A program made the position numbers and the translations under genes. This document shows, piece by piece, positions 1 to 7,993 of a stretch of DNA of 19,063 bases. Numbering within the stretch: position 1 is the stretch's first letter; each line of letters begins with the position of its first letter. The notes under the pieces are model-generated. The model was given only the letters and a program-made list of their open reading frames with translations, did not search any database and had not been told where the DNA came from. Origin of the DNA: Mycobacteriaceae bacterium (GTDB lineage Bacteria > Actinomycetota > Actinomycetes > Mycobacteriales > Mycobacteriaceae); assembly GCA_013362555.1 (NCBI GenBank), contig JABFVX010000109.1, positions 1-19,063 of the forward strand, in the 5' to 3' direction.

Positions 1-1204
1 GTTCCAGCGCCGTGAAGGCGGTAATGGCGTCAGGTGATTCGAAGGCACGGTTGCGTCTGCCGACACTGACCTGCTTCAGTACGCCCGCTGCCACCAAGCG
101 CGCAATCGCGTCATTGGTCGCCGAGTATGCCCGCCCGATCAGCGAAGCAGCTGTGGACACCGTGACGACAGGCGCTGCGGGCAAGGCACGCAGGAGCAAA
201 TCTGTCGCGGACCCAGCGCGCACAGGTGAGACACGTCTGCGCCATTGCAATTCCAATTCCGCGACTGCCGACTCAAACCAGGCGGCGTCGACGACCGCCC
301 GCGAACAAGCCGCGGCGAAGCGGCTCACCCAATCGTTCAGCCCGCCTGTCGCGGAATCAGACGTCGACAGTCCGACGTGCCGAAAAAGAGTCAGTCCCGC
401 TATGTAATCCCGAGTTTGTGTGGCCAGCACCAGAGAGACCGGCGGCAGCACACGCGTCGTCAAACCACGTCTCCGCAGAACGAGGTGGATGAGTGCACGG
501 CCGATTCGGCCGTTTCCGTCTACGAACGGATGAATTGTCTCGAACTGTGCGTGGGCGATCGCTGCTTGCGCGACGGCAGGGAGGTCGGCTGTGTTGCAGA
601 ACGCGACCAAATCCGCCATGAGGTCGACGACGTACTCCGGCGGCGGCGGAACATAGGCAGCGGAGCAGGGATTGTAGGAACTGCCTCCGATCCAGTTTTG
701 CTGCCTGCGAAAACTCCCCGCATGCCTGCCTAGCTTGGTCGCTCCGAGCAGACGGCTGTGCATCGCGAGAAGCAGTTCAATCGTGATTTCCTGACCAGGC
801 CGGACTGCCGCCACGCCGGCAGCCATCGCTTCGATGTTGGCCAACACTTCAACTGCGGTTGCGTCAGAAGGCTGTTCGTCGAGCGACCGGGCGGCCTCAG
901 CCCGGAGCAGCCGTCGGGCGCCGACTTCCAGCCCTTCAATTCTGGACGAAGCCACAGCCTCGGCTCGCAGCAACAACCGAGACAGCACCTCTGTACCTGT
1001 CAGAGCCTTCGCCTCGCTGTCGAGCCGGACGATCGCGGCTTCGGCGTCGGCGAGATCGGCAGCCGTGTCGCCTGCCAGTGCGAATGCCCGGTTGAGGAGC
1101 GGATCTGGCACGTACGCCGAGTAGACGCCACCTTGCCGATCGCGCCGCGACAAACTGCCTCGGTCCAGGTCGCTAGCCCAGTTCAGCCGCACGTAGTCAG
1201 CCAC
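1..1204 (-). CDS. Fic/DOC-family AMPylase (class II-like), 3' end cut by window edge
   Basis: The reverse strand reads open from a GTG at 1204 to the left edge, giving 401 codons without a stop. The Fic motif HPFVDGNGRIGR is complete, with its catalytic His at about residue 225, so the protein should be able to transfer AMP (or another nucleotide-borne group) to a hydroxyl side chain. An inhibitory-helix motif SSRIEG lies at about residues 86-91 and fits the (S/T)xxxE(G/N) consensus of auto-inhibited Fic proteins with an N-terminal inhibitory helix. The last 65 or so visible residues look like a winged-helix DNA-binding domain, as in many class II Fic proteins. The GTG start is chosen because AGGAGG lies 7 bases upstream, and the overlapping ATG at 1206 runs into a stop after seven codons. 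A 33-bp palindrome covers part of the ribosome-binding site. No antitoxin gene is visible. The target is unknown. Confidence 0.93.
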   Translation of the reverse strand, partial: MADYVRLNWASDLDRGSLSRRDRQGGVYSAYVPDPLLNRAFALAGDTAADLADAEAAIVRLDSEAKALTGTEVLSRLLLRAEAVASSRIEGLEVGARRLLRAEAARSLDEQPSDATAVEVLANIEAMAAGVAAVRPGQEITIELLLAMHSRLLGATKLGRHAGSFRRQQNWIGGSSYNPCSAAYVPPPPEYVVDLMADLVAFCNTADLPAVAQAAIAHAQFETIHPFVDGNGRIGRALIHLVLRRRGLTTRVLPPVSLVLATQTRDYIAGLTLFRHVGLSTSDSATGGLNDWVSRFAAACSRAVVDAAWFESAVAELELQWRRRVSPVRAGSATDLLLRALPAAPVVTVSTAASLIGRAYSATNDAIARLVAAGVLKQVSVGRRNRAFESPDAITAFTALE

Positions 1205-1215
1205 ATCCCTACCTC

Positions 1216-1248
1216 CTTATTACAGGTTATGCCATAACCTGTAATAAG
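1216..1248 (-). promoter_or_regulatory. Perfect 15-bp inverted repeat over the fic ribosome-binding site
   Basis: CTTATTACAGGTTAT at 1216-1230 is followed by the 3-base spacer GCC and its exact reverse complement at 1234-1248. The left arm touches the AGGAGG of fic (1217-1212). The repeat is much richer in A+T than its surroundings. It is placed like an operator for a dimeric repressor, and the winged-helix end of Fic itself is a candidate binder. It could instead act in the mRNA as a hairpin that hides the ribosome-binding site. The repeat is seen; its function is inferred. Confidence 0.75.
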
Positions 1249-1293
1249 AAGCGGTTGTCTTGCGGGTTGTCGATCCAGAACCCGAACCGCGAC

Positions 1294-1348
1294 CCTCCAG
1301 AACGTTTCATGAGTTGCGTCTGACGCAACTCATGAGTCGTTCTGGAGG
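1294..1348 (-). terminator. 27-bp near-perfect inverted repeat downstream of the acyl-CoA ligase gene
   Basis: Arms 1294-1320 and 1322-1348 pair with two mismatches around a one-base centre. The repeat begins 11 bases past the stop of the fadD-like gene and has no U-tract, like the tail-less hairpin terminators described in mycobacteria and Streptomyces. Its core CCAGAACGACTCATGAG recurs elsewhere in the window. Confidence 0.65.
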
Positions 1349-1358
1349 TTTGGGTTGG

Positions 1359-2996
1359 TTAGGGGAGGGTGGTGATGGTGAGGTCGCCTGCGGCGTGTTG
1401 GGCGCGGAGGCGCTTCTTGTCGAACTTGCCGACGCTGGTCTTCGGGATTTCGGGGACGAAAGTCCAGTGTTCGGGCAGCTGCCATTTCGCGAACTTGTCG
1501 GCGAGGAAGGCGCGCAGTTGCGCAGGCTCGGCTTCGGCGTCTTGGGCGAGGACGACGGCGACCAGGGGACGCTCGTCCCATTTGGGGTCAGGGATCGCGA
1601 TGACCGCGGCTTCGGCGACAGCCGGGTGGCCGACGACGGCGTTCTCGAGATCTACCGACGAGATCCATTCGCCGCCCGACTTGATCACGTCCTTGGAGCG
1701 GTCCACCAGCGTGAGGTAGCCGTCCGGACTGATCTTGCCCACGTCGCCGGTCCGCAGCCAGCCGCCGTCGAACTTGTCCGGGTCGACCTGCGCGCCATCC
1801 GGCGAATAGTAGGACCCGGTGATCCACGGTCCGCGAACTTCCAACTCGCCCAGCGATTCACCGTCGGCGGGCACGACGCTGCCGTCGTCGGCGACCAGGC
1901 GCGCCTGCACGCCGGCAGGGAACTTGCCCTGTGTGTAGCGGTACGCCCACCGCTGCTCGCCCTCGACGCCGGGCGGCGCGTGCGACACCGTGCCGAGCGG
2001 GGACGTCTCGGTCATGCCCCAGGCGTGCAGCAGCGTGACGCCGAACTTCTCCTCGAACGCGTGCATCATCGACGGCGGCACGGCGGCGCCGCCGACCACG
2101 CAGGTGCGCAGGTGGGAAATGTCCTGCGGCGCGGCGGCGAGCCCGGCCAGCACCCCGCCCCAGATGGTCGGCACCGCCGCGGCGAAGGTCGGCTTGACGG
2201 CGGCCATCATCTCCAGCAGCGGCGCAGGCTGCAGGAAGCGGTCCGGCATCAGCACGTTCGAACCGGACATCAGCGCCGCGTACGGCAGCCCCCACGCGTT
2301 GGCGTGGAACAGCGGCACGATGGCCAGGATGGTGTCCTCGGCGGTGAATCCCATGCCGTTGGGCGCACACACCTGAGCGGCGTGCAGCCAGTTGGAGCGA
2401 TGGGAATACACCACGCCCTTGGGGTCTCCGGTCGTGCCGGACGTGTAGCACATCCCCGACGCCGAACGCTCGTCGATGACCGGGAAGTCGAATGTATCCG
2501 GTTGCGCGGCGAGCAGTTCGGCGTAATCGTGCACCTGCACGCCCGCGGGCGCGGTGAGCGCGGCGGGGTCGCCGTTGGCGACGACGACGTGACGCACCGT
2601 CTTCAAGCTCGGCAGGTACTGCGCGAACAGCGGCACCAGCGTGCCGTCCACGATCACGACCTGGTCTTCGGCATGGTTGGCGACGTAGACCAGCTGCTCC
2701 GGGAACAGCCGAATGTTGAGCGCGTGCAGCACCGCCCCCATCGCGGGCACCCCGACGTAGGCGACCATGTGCTCGTTGTTGTTCCACATGAAGGTGCCGA
2801 CCCGGTCGCCCTCGCCGATCCCGAACCCGCGCAGCGCGTTCGCCAGCCGGGCCGCGTCGGCGCCCATCTCCCGGAACGTCATGGTCCGCACCCCGGCTCC
2901 GGTCCACGTCGAGACCGTGGCGTCCCCCTGGAACGTCGCGGCGTAGTTCAGCAGCGTCGCAAGCGACAGCGGCTCGTCCTGCATGGTGCTCAACAT
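1359..2996 (-). CDS. AMP-forming acyl-CoA ligase, FadD/medium-chain type
   Basis: This 545-residue enzyme of the ANL superfamily should activate a fatty acid with ATP and join it to CoA in the cytoplasm, feeding beta-oxidation or lipid synthesis. All core motifs are present: the A3 phosphate loop YTSGTTGDPKG at about 184-194, the A5 motif WGMTETSP at about 326-333, the A8 hinge YLTLVDRSKDVIKSGGEWIS at about 427-446, and the A10 PKTSVGKFDKKRLR with the catalytic Lys near 524. Length is typical of the family. The ATG at 2996 has AAGGAGA just upstream (3007-3001); a second ATG at 2984 is possible. A TATAAT box and a tandem 11-bp repeat lie upstream. The overall character (GVPAMGAVLHALNIRLFPEQ, LVPLFHANAWGLPYA) resembles the medium- to long-chain FadD group. 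Chain length and the exact FadD number cannot be told from sequence alone. Confidence 0.92.
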   Translation of the reverse strand: MLSTMQDEPLSLATLLNYAATFQGDATVSTWTGAGVRTMTFREMGADAARLANALRGFGIGEGDRVGTFMWNNNEHMVAYVGVPAMGAVLHALNIRLFPEQLVYVANHAEDQVVIVDGTLVPLFAQYLPSLKTVRHVVVANGDPAALTAPAGVQVHDYAELLAAQPDTFDFPVIDERSASGMCYTSGTTGDPKGVVYSHRSNWLHAAQVCAPNGMGFTAEDTILAIVPLFHANAWGLPYAALMSGSNVLMPDRFLQPAPLLEMMAAVKPTFAAAVPTIWGGVLAGLAAAPQDISHLRTCVVGGAAVPPSMMHAFEEKFGVTLLHAWGMTETSPLGTVSHAPPGVEGEQRWAYRYTQGKFPAGVQARLVADDGSVVPADGESLGELEVRGPWITGSYYSPDGAQVDPDKFDGGWLRTGDVGKISPDGYLTLVDRSKDVIKSGGEWISSVDLENAVVGHPAVAEAAVIAIPDPKWDERPLVAVVLAQDAEAEPAQLRAFLADKFAKWQLPEHWTFVPEIPKTSVGKFDKKRLRAQHAAGDLTITTLP

Positions 2997-3035
2997 CTAC
3001 TCTCCTTGTCTCAGACGCTAGAAATCGTATGGTTC

Positions 3036-3057
3036 GGGAGCAGATTGGGAGCAGATT
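3036..3057. repeat. Tandem 11-bp direct repeat in the fadD-like leader
   Basis: GGGAGCAGATT occurs twice back to back at 3036-3046 and 3047-3057. The 11-bp period is about one helical turn. The pair lies between the TATAAT box at 3080-3085 and the ribosome-binding site of the acyl-CoA ligase gene, a good position for a repressor site. Confidence 0.7.
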
Positions 3058-3079
3058 TCGCCGATCACGACAGTCAGCA

Positions 3080-3085
3080 ATTATA
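3080..3085 (-). promoter_or_regulatory. Consensus -10 box (TATAAT) upstream of the acyl-CoA ligase gene
   Basis: The reverse strand carries an exact TATAAT at 3085-3080, about 84 bases before the ATG at 2996. The -35 region at 17-base spacing (ACTGCG) is poor, so use may need an activator. It is rare in this GC-rich window. Confidence 0.5.
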
Positions 3086-3154
3086 CGTCCGCATCGAACG
3101 CACGCAGTGCACCCTACGCAGGCTGCCTCCTCGGGCCGCCGTCTCACAGCGCGC

Positions 3155-3181
3155 GAAGCACGTGACGGGTCATTCTGGAGG
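3155..3181. repeat. Half copy of the CCAGAAYGACYC repeat at the 3' end of the NTF2-like gene
   Basis: The stretch GACGGGTCATTCTGGAGG at 3164-3181 matches one arm of the repeats at 1294-1348 and 5112-5164. Weaker similarity continues leftwards to about 3155. No pairing partner is present on the left, so this is half of an element or a decayed one. The stop codon of the NTF2-like gene (3172-3170) lies inside it. Confidence 0.5.
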
Positions 3182-3565
3182 GTTGGGAGCCGCAGCGGCA
3201 TCGCGTGGAGTCAACGCTGTCGCGGCGCACAGCCACTTTCCGTCGCGGCGCACGAACATGTTGGTCGACCACTCGTCGGACTCGAACGGCTGGTGCTGCC
3301 ATGTGCCCTTGTTGGTGCAGTGCGAGATGACCACGGCAGAATGATCGACCAGCTCGGCGTGCCGTACGTCGTGGGTCATCTCGGAGTGGGTCAACATGCC
3401 CGAGCGGACCATGGCGAGGAAATTCGCACTCGGAAACGGTCCTCCTGCCGGATCGACCAACACCCAACTCGGCATGGCGAAGGCGGCGATTTCCTCGGCG
3501 TCGTTCGCGACGATAGCCGCGGACCAGTCATCGAGGAGCTGCTGAAATTCGTCGGTGGCATCCAT
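3170..3565 (-). CDS. NTF2-like (SnoaL/DUF4440-type) small protein
   Basis: The 131-residue product has the layout of a cone-shaped NTF2-like protein. An N-terminal helix pair (DEFQQLLDDWSAAIVANDAEEIAAF) is followed by the first strand (WVLVDPAGG) and later strands ending in WSTNMFVRRDGKWLCAATALT. The W-x-x-N-x-F-x-R-x-D-G-x-W pattern is common in DUF4440 and SnoaL-like proteins. These may be enzymes, binding proteins or unknowns, and the family fold alone does not give a substrate. The start is uncertain. ATG 3565 gives the usual length but has only a weak upstream GGCGGA. An in-frame TTG at 3640 has GGAG 9 bases upstream and would add 25 residues, starting 6 bases after the permease stop at 3647. 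Either way it probably shares a transcript with the permease upstream. Confidence 0.75.
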   Translation of the reverse strand: MDATDEFQQLLDDWSAAIVANDAEEIAAFAMPSWVLVDPAGGPFPSANFLAMVRSGMLTHSEMTHDVRHAELVDHSAVVISHCTNKGTWQHQPFESDEWSTNMFVRRDGKWLCAATALTPRDAAAAPNPPE

Positions 3566-3646
3566 GACACGAGTGTCCGCCGGCGCGAGATCTGCGTCTT
3601 GGATGAAAGGAACCCGGCATCCCGGGTGTGCGTTCGACAATGCCGT

Positions 3647-5068
3647 TCACTCCGGCGATGGCGATCCGAACCTCCTGCGCAAGAACCAACCGCCGATCAG
3701 CGCGGGAGTCATCACGACGCACATGGCGACCAGGGCGCCGCGCTGCGCCGCGGTGCCGCCCGCGACCATCAGCACGATGATCGCCAGGAGAAAGACCAGG
3801 GTCGCCACCGCGGTGTACGGCGTGCCGACGAGCCGGAAGGACGCGCGTTGCGCCTGGCCCCGTCGCCACCGCGACCACAGACGCAGCTGACACGCCAGGA
3901 TCACGGCCCACACCGCGATGACGCTCAACGCCGACATGTTCAATACGATCTCGTAGGCCTGCTGCGGCACGACCGCGTTGAGGCCGACGCCGACCAGGGC
4001 CAATCCCGCGGTGGCGAGAATGCCCACATACGGCACCCCGCCCTTGGACATGCGCGCCGCGATCGCGGGCGCACTGCCGCTGACCGCCATCGAACGCAGG
4101 CTGCGGCCCGTGGCGTACAGACCCGCGTTGAGGCACGACAGTGCGGCGGTCACCATGACCAGGCTCATGATGGAGCCCGCGCCGCCTACGCCGAGCCTGC
4201 CGAAGAACGTCACGAAGGGACTCTCCCCCTGCTTGAACGCGGTGTAGGGCAACAGCAGCCCCAACAGCAGCAGCGAACCGACATAGAACAGGGCGATCCG
4301 GCCGATCACCGCGTTGATCGCGCGCGGCATGGTCCGCTCCGGGTCCGATGTCTCGCCTGCCGCAGTGCCGACCAGCTCGGTCGCGCCGTAGGAATACACG
4401 GCGCCGGTGATGACGAAGACGAACGACGACAGCCCGGTGGGGAACAGCCCGCCATTGTCGGCGACCATGCCGATCCCGGTGCTGTGACCGGCGACCTGGA
4501 ATCGTCCGACCAGGACGACAGTGCCGACAACGAGAAAGGTCACCAATGCGACGACCTTGATCATCGCCGTCCAGAACTCGAGCTCCCCGAACCATTTCAC
4601 CGAGGCCAGATTCATGCAGACGACCAACACCAACGCGATCAGCGCCGTCAGCCAATGCGGAACCGCTTCGGCAGGGTCCCAATATTGGACATAGGCGGCG
4701 ATAGCGGATATCTGTGCGATGCTGGACGTGGACCAGCGGAAGTAGAACAGCCAGCCCACGGCGAAAGCCAGTTTCTCACCGTAGAATTCGCGCGCATACG
4801 AGACGAACGAACCGGACGTCGGACGGTACAGCACCAGCTCGCCGAGCGCTCGCATGATGAAGAAGACGAAGACTCCGCACAGCGCGTACGCCAAGAACAG
4901 GCCAGGACCCGCACTCGCGAGTCGGCCGCCGGTCCCGAGGAACAGGCCGGTGCTGATGACGCCGCCGATCGCGATCATCTGCACCTGATGCGGTCGCAAC
5001 GCCTTGTGGTAGCCGTCGTCCTCGCCGTCGGGTGCGGCTTGATCCGCCGGGGGCCGAGCTGTGACCAT
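3647..5068 (-). CDS. Amino acid permease, APC superfamily (AnsP/GabP/CycA type)
   Basis: This integral membrane protein of about 473 residues has roughly twelve hydrophobic segments. It begins with the amino-acid-permease signature HKALRPHQVQMIAIGGVIST followed by GLFLGTGG. Further family marks are ALGELVLYRPTSGSFVSYAR in segments 2-3 and TELVGTAAGET after segment 6. It should import an amino acid with protons. The close fit to the asparagine/GABA/serine-alanine-glycine group is visible, but the substrate is not. The ATG at 5068 is preferred, with GGGA about 8 bases upstream; an in-frame TTG at 5086 is the longer alternative. A TTATAT box near 5090-5097 is a possible -10. The mocR gene ends just upstream, separated by an inverted repeat. 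The NTF2-like gene follows after a short gap. Confidence 0.92.
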   Translation of the reverse strand: MVTARPPADQAAPDGEDDGYHKALRPHQVQMIAIGGVISTGLFLGTGGRLASAGPGLFLAYALCGVFVFFIMRALGELVLYRPTSGSFVSYAREFYGEKLAFAVGWLFYFRWSTSSIAQISAIAAYVQYWDPAEAVPHWLTALIALVLVVCMNLASVKWFGELEFWTAMIKVVALVTFLVVGTVVLVGRFQVAGHSTGIGMVADNGGLFPTGLSSFVFVITGAVYSYGATELVGTAAGETSDPERTMPRAINAVIGRIALFYVGSLLLLGLLLPYTAFKQGESPFVTFFGRLGVGGAGSIMSLVMVTAALSCLNAGLYATGRSLRSMAVSGSAPAIAARMSKGGVPYVGILATAGLALVGVGLNAVVPQQAYEIVLNMSALSVIAVWAVILACQLRLWSRWRRGQAQRASFRLVGTPYTAVATLVFLLAIIVLMVAGGTAAQRGALVAMCVVMTPALIGGWFLRRRFGSPSPE

Positions 5069-5111
5069 GTACGTCCCGTCTACCAAGGGATATAACGCGG
5101 CGAATGTACCG

Positions 5112-5164
5112 TTCCAGAATGACCCGTGAGGTGCGTTGAACGCACCTCACGGGTCGTTCTGGAA
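5112..5164 (-). terminator. 26-bp inverted repeat containing the mocR stop codon
   Basis: Arms 5112-5137 and 5139-5164 pair with one mismatch around a single base. The mocR stop (5149-5147) and its last codons lie inside the right arm, so the hairpin forms at the very end of that mRNA. There is no U-tract. The arm CCAGAACGACCCGTGAGGTG is a close relative of the repeats at 1294-1348 and 18404-18454. Confidence 0.7.
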
Positions 5165-6583
5165 GGTCCTGAGAGCCGAGTGGAGCGCGGCGAGGGCATC
5201 GTCGATGTCGGCCACGGCAATGGCGCCGTAGCCGAGCACCAGCCCGTCGGGGCTGTCGCCTTCGCGGAACCGCGAAATCGGGAGAATGCCCACGCCCCGG
5301 GAGCGCGCGTCGGCGGCGACGGCTTGGTCGCGCACCCCCGGCTGGGTCAATGCCGCCAAGTGCAGGCCCACATTCGACGGAATAACGGTGAGCATGTCCG
5401 AGAAGCGGGTGTTCAACACATCGACGATCCGGTCGTGCCGCTTCCGGTATTCGTGGCGCATGCGACGGATGTGCTTGGCGAGCAGTCCTTCTTCGATGAA
5501 GCCGAGCATGGCGACCTGGGTGGGCTGCGGCGTGTGCCAGTCGGTCAGGAATTTCGCGGTGCGCATGGCCGCCGTCAGGGAGGCGGGTACGGCCACGAAG
5601 CCGATCCGCAGGGTGTGCAGCATGACCTTGGAGAAAGTGCCGACGTAGATGACCCGGCCTGCGTCGTCGTGATTGTGCAGCGGCTCGAGCGGCCTGCCGT
5701 CGTAGCGGAACTCGGTGTCGTAGTCGTCCTCGATGACCACCGCATCACGTTCCCGCGCCCACTCCAACAACTCGTGTCTGCGCGCGTCCGACATCACCGA
5801 ACCCAGCGGGTAGTGATGCGAGGGCGTGACGTAGACGATCCGGGTGTGATCGGGCAGCAGGGAAACGCGGATGCCCTCCGAGTCCAGCGGCACGCCGCGG
5901 ACCTCGGCGCCCTGGGAACGAAAGAGGTTGCGCACGAGGGTGTAGCCCGGGTCCTCGATCGCCACGCAGTCCCCCGGCCGCAAGAGCGTGCGGCCGATCA
6001 GGTCCATCGCCTGCTGCGTGCCCTGCGTGACGATGATGTTCTCCGGCTCGACCTGCACCGCGCGGGATACCCCGATGTGTCTGGCGATGGCGGCGCGCAG
6101 TTCCGGCAGTCCCGCCGGATCGATCGGCCAGCCGGTGCCCATCGACGACATCCGCAGAGCCTGGGATGTCAGCCGCCGCCAGGTCTCGTAGGGGAAAAGC
6201 CGCGGGTCGGGAATGCCGGGCCGCAAGTCGTAGCGCGGCGCGTCGGCGAAGAATTCGGGCGGCGGCGCCGCGATGCGGTCCCAGATCGGCGACGGGCTGA
6301 CCGCTCCCGGCGGCGGCTGCTCATGCGGCCGCTTCGACGGTCCGGCGGCCTGACGAACGAAGACGCCCGCACCTGCCCGGCTCTGGGCCAAGCGCTCGTC
6401 GATCAGCCGGTCGTACGCCGCGGTCACGGTGTTTCGCGATACGGAAAGCCGGCTCGCCAGCTCGCGCGACGGCGGGAGCGGCTGTCCAGGCATCAGGCGG
6501 CCGCTGAGAATCGCGGCCTTCACCTGCCGATATATTTGGCCGCCGAGGTCCCCGCGACCATTGAGCGTGACATGCATTTCCAC
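5147..6583 (-). CDS. MocR/PdxR-type transcriptional regulator (GntR HTH fused to a fold-type I aminotransferase domain)
   Basis: The first 75 or so residues form a GntR-type winged helix (IYRQVKAAILSGRLMPGQPL, then PPSRELASRLSVSRNTVTAAY). After a Pro-rich linker the rest is an aminotransferase-like domain of about 370 residues. PLP-site marks are visible: VTQGTQQAMDL, EDPGYTL, EDDYDTEFRYDGRPLEPL, and the Schiff-base lysine in GTFSK (about residue 319). Proteins of this build sense PLP-bound amines or amino acids and regulate nearby genes. The GTG at 6583 is chosen because GAGGG lies about 8 bases upstream; ATG 6577 and TTG 6589 are alternatives. It begins 42 bases after the salicylate synthase stop on the same strand with no hairpin between, so it may be the seventh gene of that operon. 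It may instead control the permease downstream. Confidence 0.93.
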   Translation of the reverse strand: MEMHVTLNGRGDLGGQIYRQVKAAILSGRLMPGQPLPPSRELASRLSVSRNTVTAAYDRLIDERLAQSRAGAGVFVRQAAGPSKRPHEQPPPGAVSPSPIWDRIAAPPPEFFADAPRYDLRPGIPDPRLFPYETWRRLTSQALRMSSMGTGWPIDPAGLPELRAAIARHIGVSRAVQVEPENIIVTQGTQQAMDLIGRTLLRPGDCVAIEDPGYTLVRNLFRSQGAEVRGVPLDSEGIRVSLLPDHTRIVYVTPSHHYPLGSVMSDARRHELLEWARERDAVVIEDDYDTEFRYDGRPLEPLHNHDDAGRVIYVGTFSKVMLHTLRIGFVAVPASLTAAMRTAKFLTDWHTPQPTQVAMLGFIEEGLLAKHIRRMRHEYRKRHDRIVDVLNTRFSDMLTVIPSNVGLHLAALTQPGVRDQAVAADARSRGVGILPISRFREGDSPDGLVLGYGAIAVADIDDALAALHSALRTFQNDP

Positions 6584-6625
6584 GGTCAAACCCTCGGCTG
6601 GGCCTGCGACTTCTCGGTTGCCAGC

Positions 6626-7993
6626 CTACCCAGCCTTGCGGGACCGACGCAACGACTGTGCATCGGCGGCGCCCGGTTCCGGCACCAGGTACGCGGCGAC
6701 GCCGTTCAACTTCTCACAGGTCTCCTCGAACTCCCGCTCGGGATGCGACTGCGCGATGATGCCTGCGCCCGCGCGCAGCCAATTTGTGGCGCGGTCCTGG
6801 TAGACGGCCCGCAGCACCAAGGCCGCCTCCAGCGCCGCCGTCCCGGAGAATACCACCACCGCACCGGAGTACAGGCCGCGGAAACCGTCGAGGCGGAACA
6901 CCGCGTCGACGCTTCCGGACTTGGGGATGCCGGATGCCGTGACGGACGGGAACACCGCGGCCAGCGCGCTCCACCGAGTTCTGCTGGGCGCAAGTCTGCC
7001 GCGCACCGTCGAGGCCAGGTGCTGCACGCTGCCGCGTTCGCGGACTGTCATGAATTCGGTCACCGCCGTCGTTCCGGGCTCGGCAATGGAGGAGATCTCC
7101 GCGAACGACGATTTGACCGAGATAGCGTGCTCGACGATCTCCTTCGGGTCGGACTCCAGTTCAGCGCGCGCGAGGCTGTCGCGCGTTCGGCCGCGGCCGA
7201 ACGCGCGGGTGCCCGCGAGCGGCTCCGTCGTCACCACCCCGTGTTCGTCCACCGCGACCACCAGCTCAGGGCTGAAGCCTGCCGCCGCGATGCCGCCGAG
7301 CCGCAGCAGGAACGACCGCGCCGGCGTGTTGTGCGCCCGACCGAGCCGGTAGCTGGCGGGGACATCGACCCGGAACGGCACCTCGACCCGCCGGGACAGG
7401 ATGACCTTGCGATAGGCGCCGCCTGCGATCTCGGCGACGGCGGCAGCGACCCGATGCCGGTAGCCGCTGAGGTCGGCGCGGACATCGACGGGTCTCGCTG
7501 CGGGCATCGGCTCCGCAGGCAGTACCAGCAGCTCCGCGACGATCGCCATTTCCGCCGCGGTCGCGCCGGTCACCGTGACCATCGACTCGGTGATCGTCAC
7601 CTCGATGCGGGGGATCATGATGTGCGCCAGGGGAGTTCCTGGCGGCACGTGGTGCGCGGCGCCGAGCGCATGCGCGCAGAATTCGAAGGCGATCCAGCCG
7701 TAGGCCCGACATGTCGGATCCGACCCGCAGGCATCGCGCAGCGCGTCGAGAGCGCTCTCGACTGCTTCGACGGGACTGCCGACCGCGCCGAGGCGCGCCG
7801 AGCGTCCGCCGACACGCAGCCGAGTCTCGGCGGTGTCGACCTCGACGCTGCCGAGCGGGGCCGCCGCGAATACCCATTCGCCTGGTCGTTCGTATACGAC
7901 GTGATCCCCGAAACGGCCCGACCCAGCCAACCGCGACATGGCGGTCACGGGATCGACGGCGCACCTGATCTGGATGAGGGCCGGGCTCGTCAT
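6626..7993 (-). CDS. Salicylate synthase (MbtI/NbtS type), chorismate to salicylate
   Basis: The 455-residue product converts chorismate through isochorismate to salicylate plus pyruvate in the cytoplasm. Blocks that mark MbtI-type enzymes are present: YRKVILSR with the base Lys196, HNTPARSFLLRLGG, FSPEL with Glu243, TTEPLAGTRAFGRG, ESDPKEIVEHA, MTVRERGSVQHLAST, FPSVTASGIPK, LYSGAVV, WLRAGAGII and EREFEETCEKLN. Compared with the recalled MbtI sequence, Lys205, Glu252 and Glu297 map to Lys196, Glu243 and Glu288, and length is nearly equal (MbtI is 450). The ATG at 7993 overlaps the TGA of the preceding carrier-protein gene as ATGA, with GGGAGGG just upstream. It is the last gene of the overlapping six. 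No NRPS siderophore gene is in the window, so salicylate is probably used by this operon's own ligase, although supply to a distant nocobactin-like pathway is possible. Confidence 0.94.
   Translation of the reverse strand: MTSPALIQIRCAVDPVTAMSRLAGSGRFGDHVVYERPGEWVFAAAPLGSVEVDTAETRLRVGGRSARLGAVGSPVEAVESALDALRDACGSDPTCRAYGWIAFEFCAHALGAAHHVPPGTPLAHIMIPRIEVTITESMVTVTGATAAEMAIVAELLVLPAEPMPAARPVDVRADLSGYRHRVAAAVAEIAGGAYRKVILSRRVEVPFRVDVPASYRLGRAHNTPARSFLLRLGGIAAAGFSPELVVAVDEHGVVTTEPLAGTRAFGRGRTRDSLARAELESDPKEIVEHAISVKSSFAEISSIAEPGTTAVTEFMTVRERGSVQHLASTVRGRLAPSRTRWSALAAVFPSVTASGIPKSGSVDAVFRLDGFRGLYSGAVVVFSGTAALEAALVLRAVYQDRATNWLRAGAGIIAQSHPEREFEETCEKLNGVAAYLVPEPGAADAQSLRRSRKAG

Noticed and set aside
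1..1204. A Fic toxin-antitoxin (FicT/FicA) pair
   Set aside because: The inhibitory SSRIEG motif is within the same protein, and no small antitoxin gene precedes it.
1260..5095. Two long plus-strand open frames (1260-3344 and 3029-5095) opposite the acyl-CoA ligase and permease genes
   Set aside because: Their translations are rich in Arg, His and Gly without any recognisable domain, as expected for the antisense of GC-rich codons.
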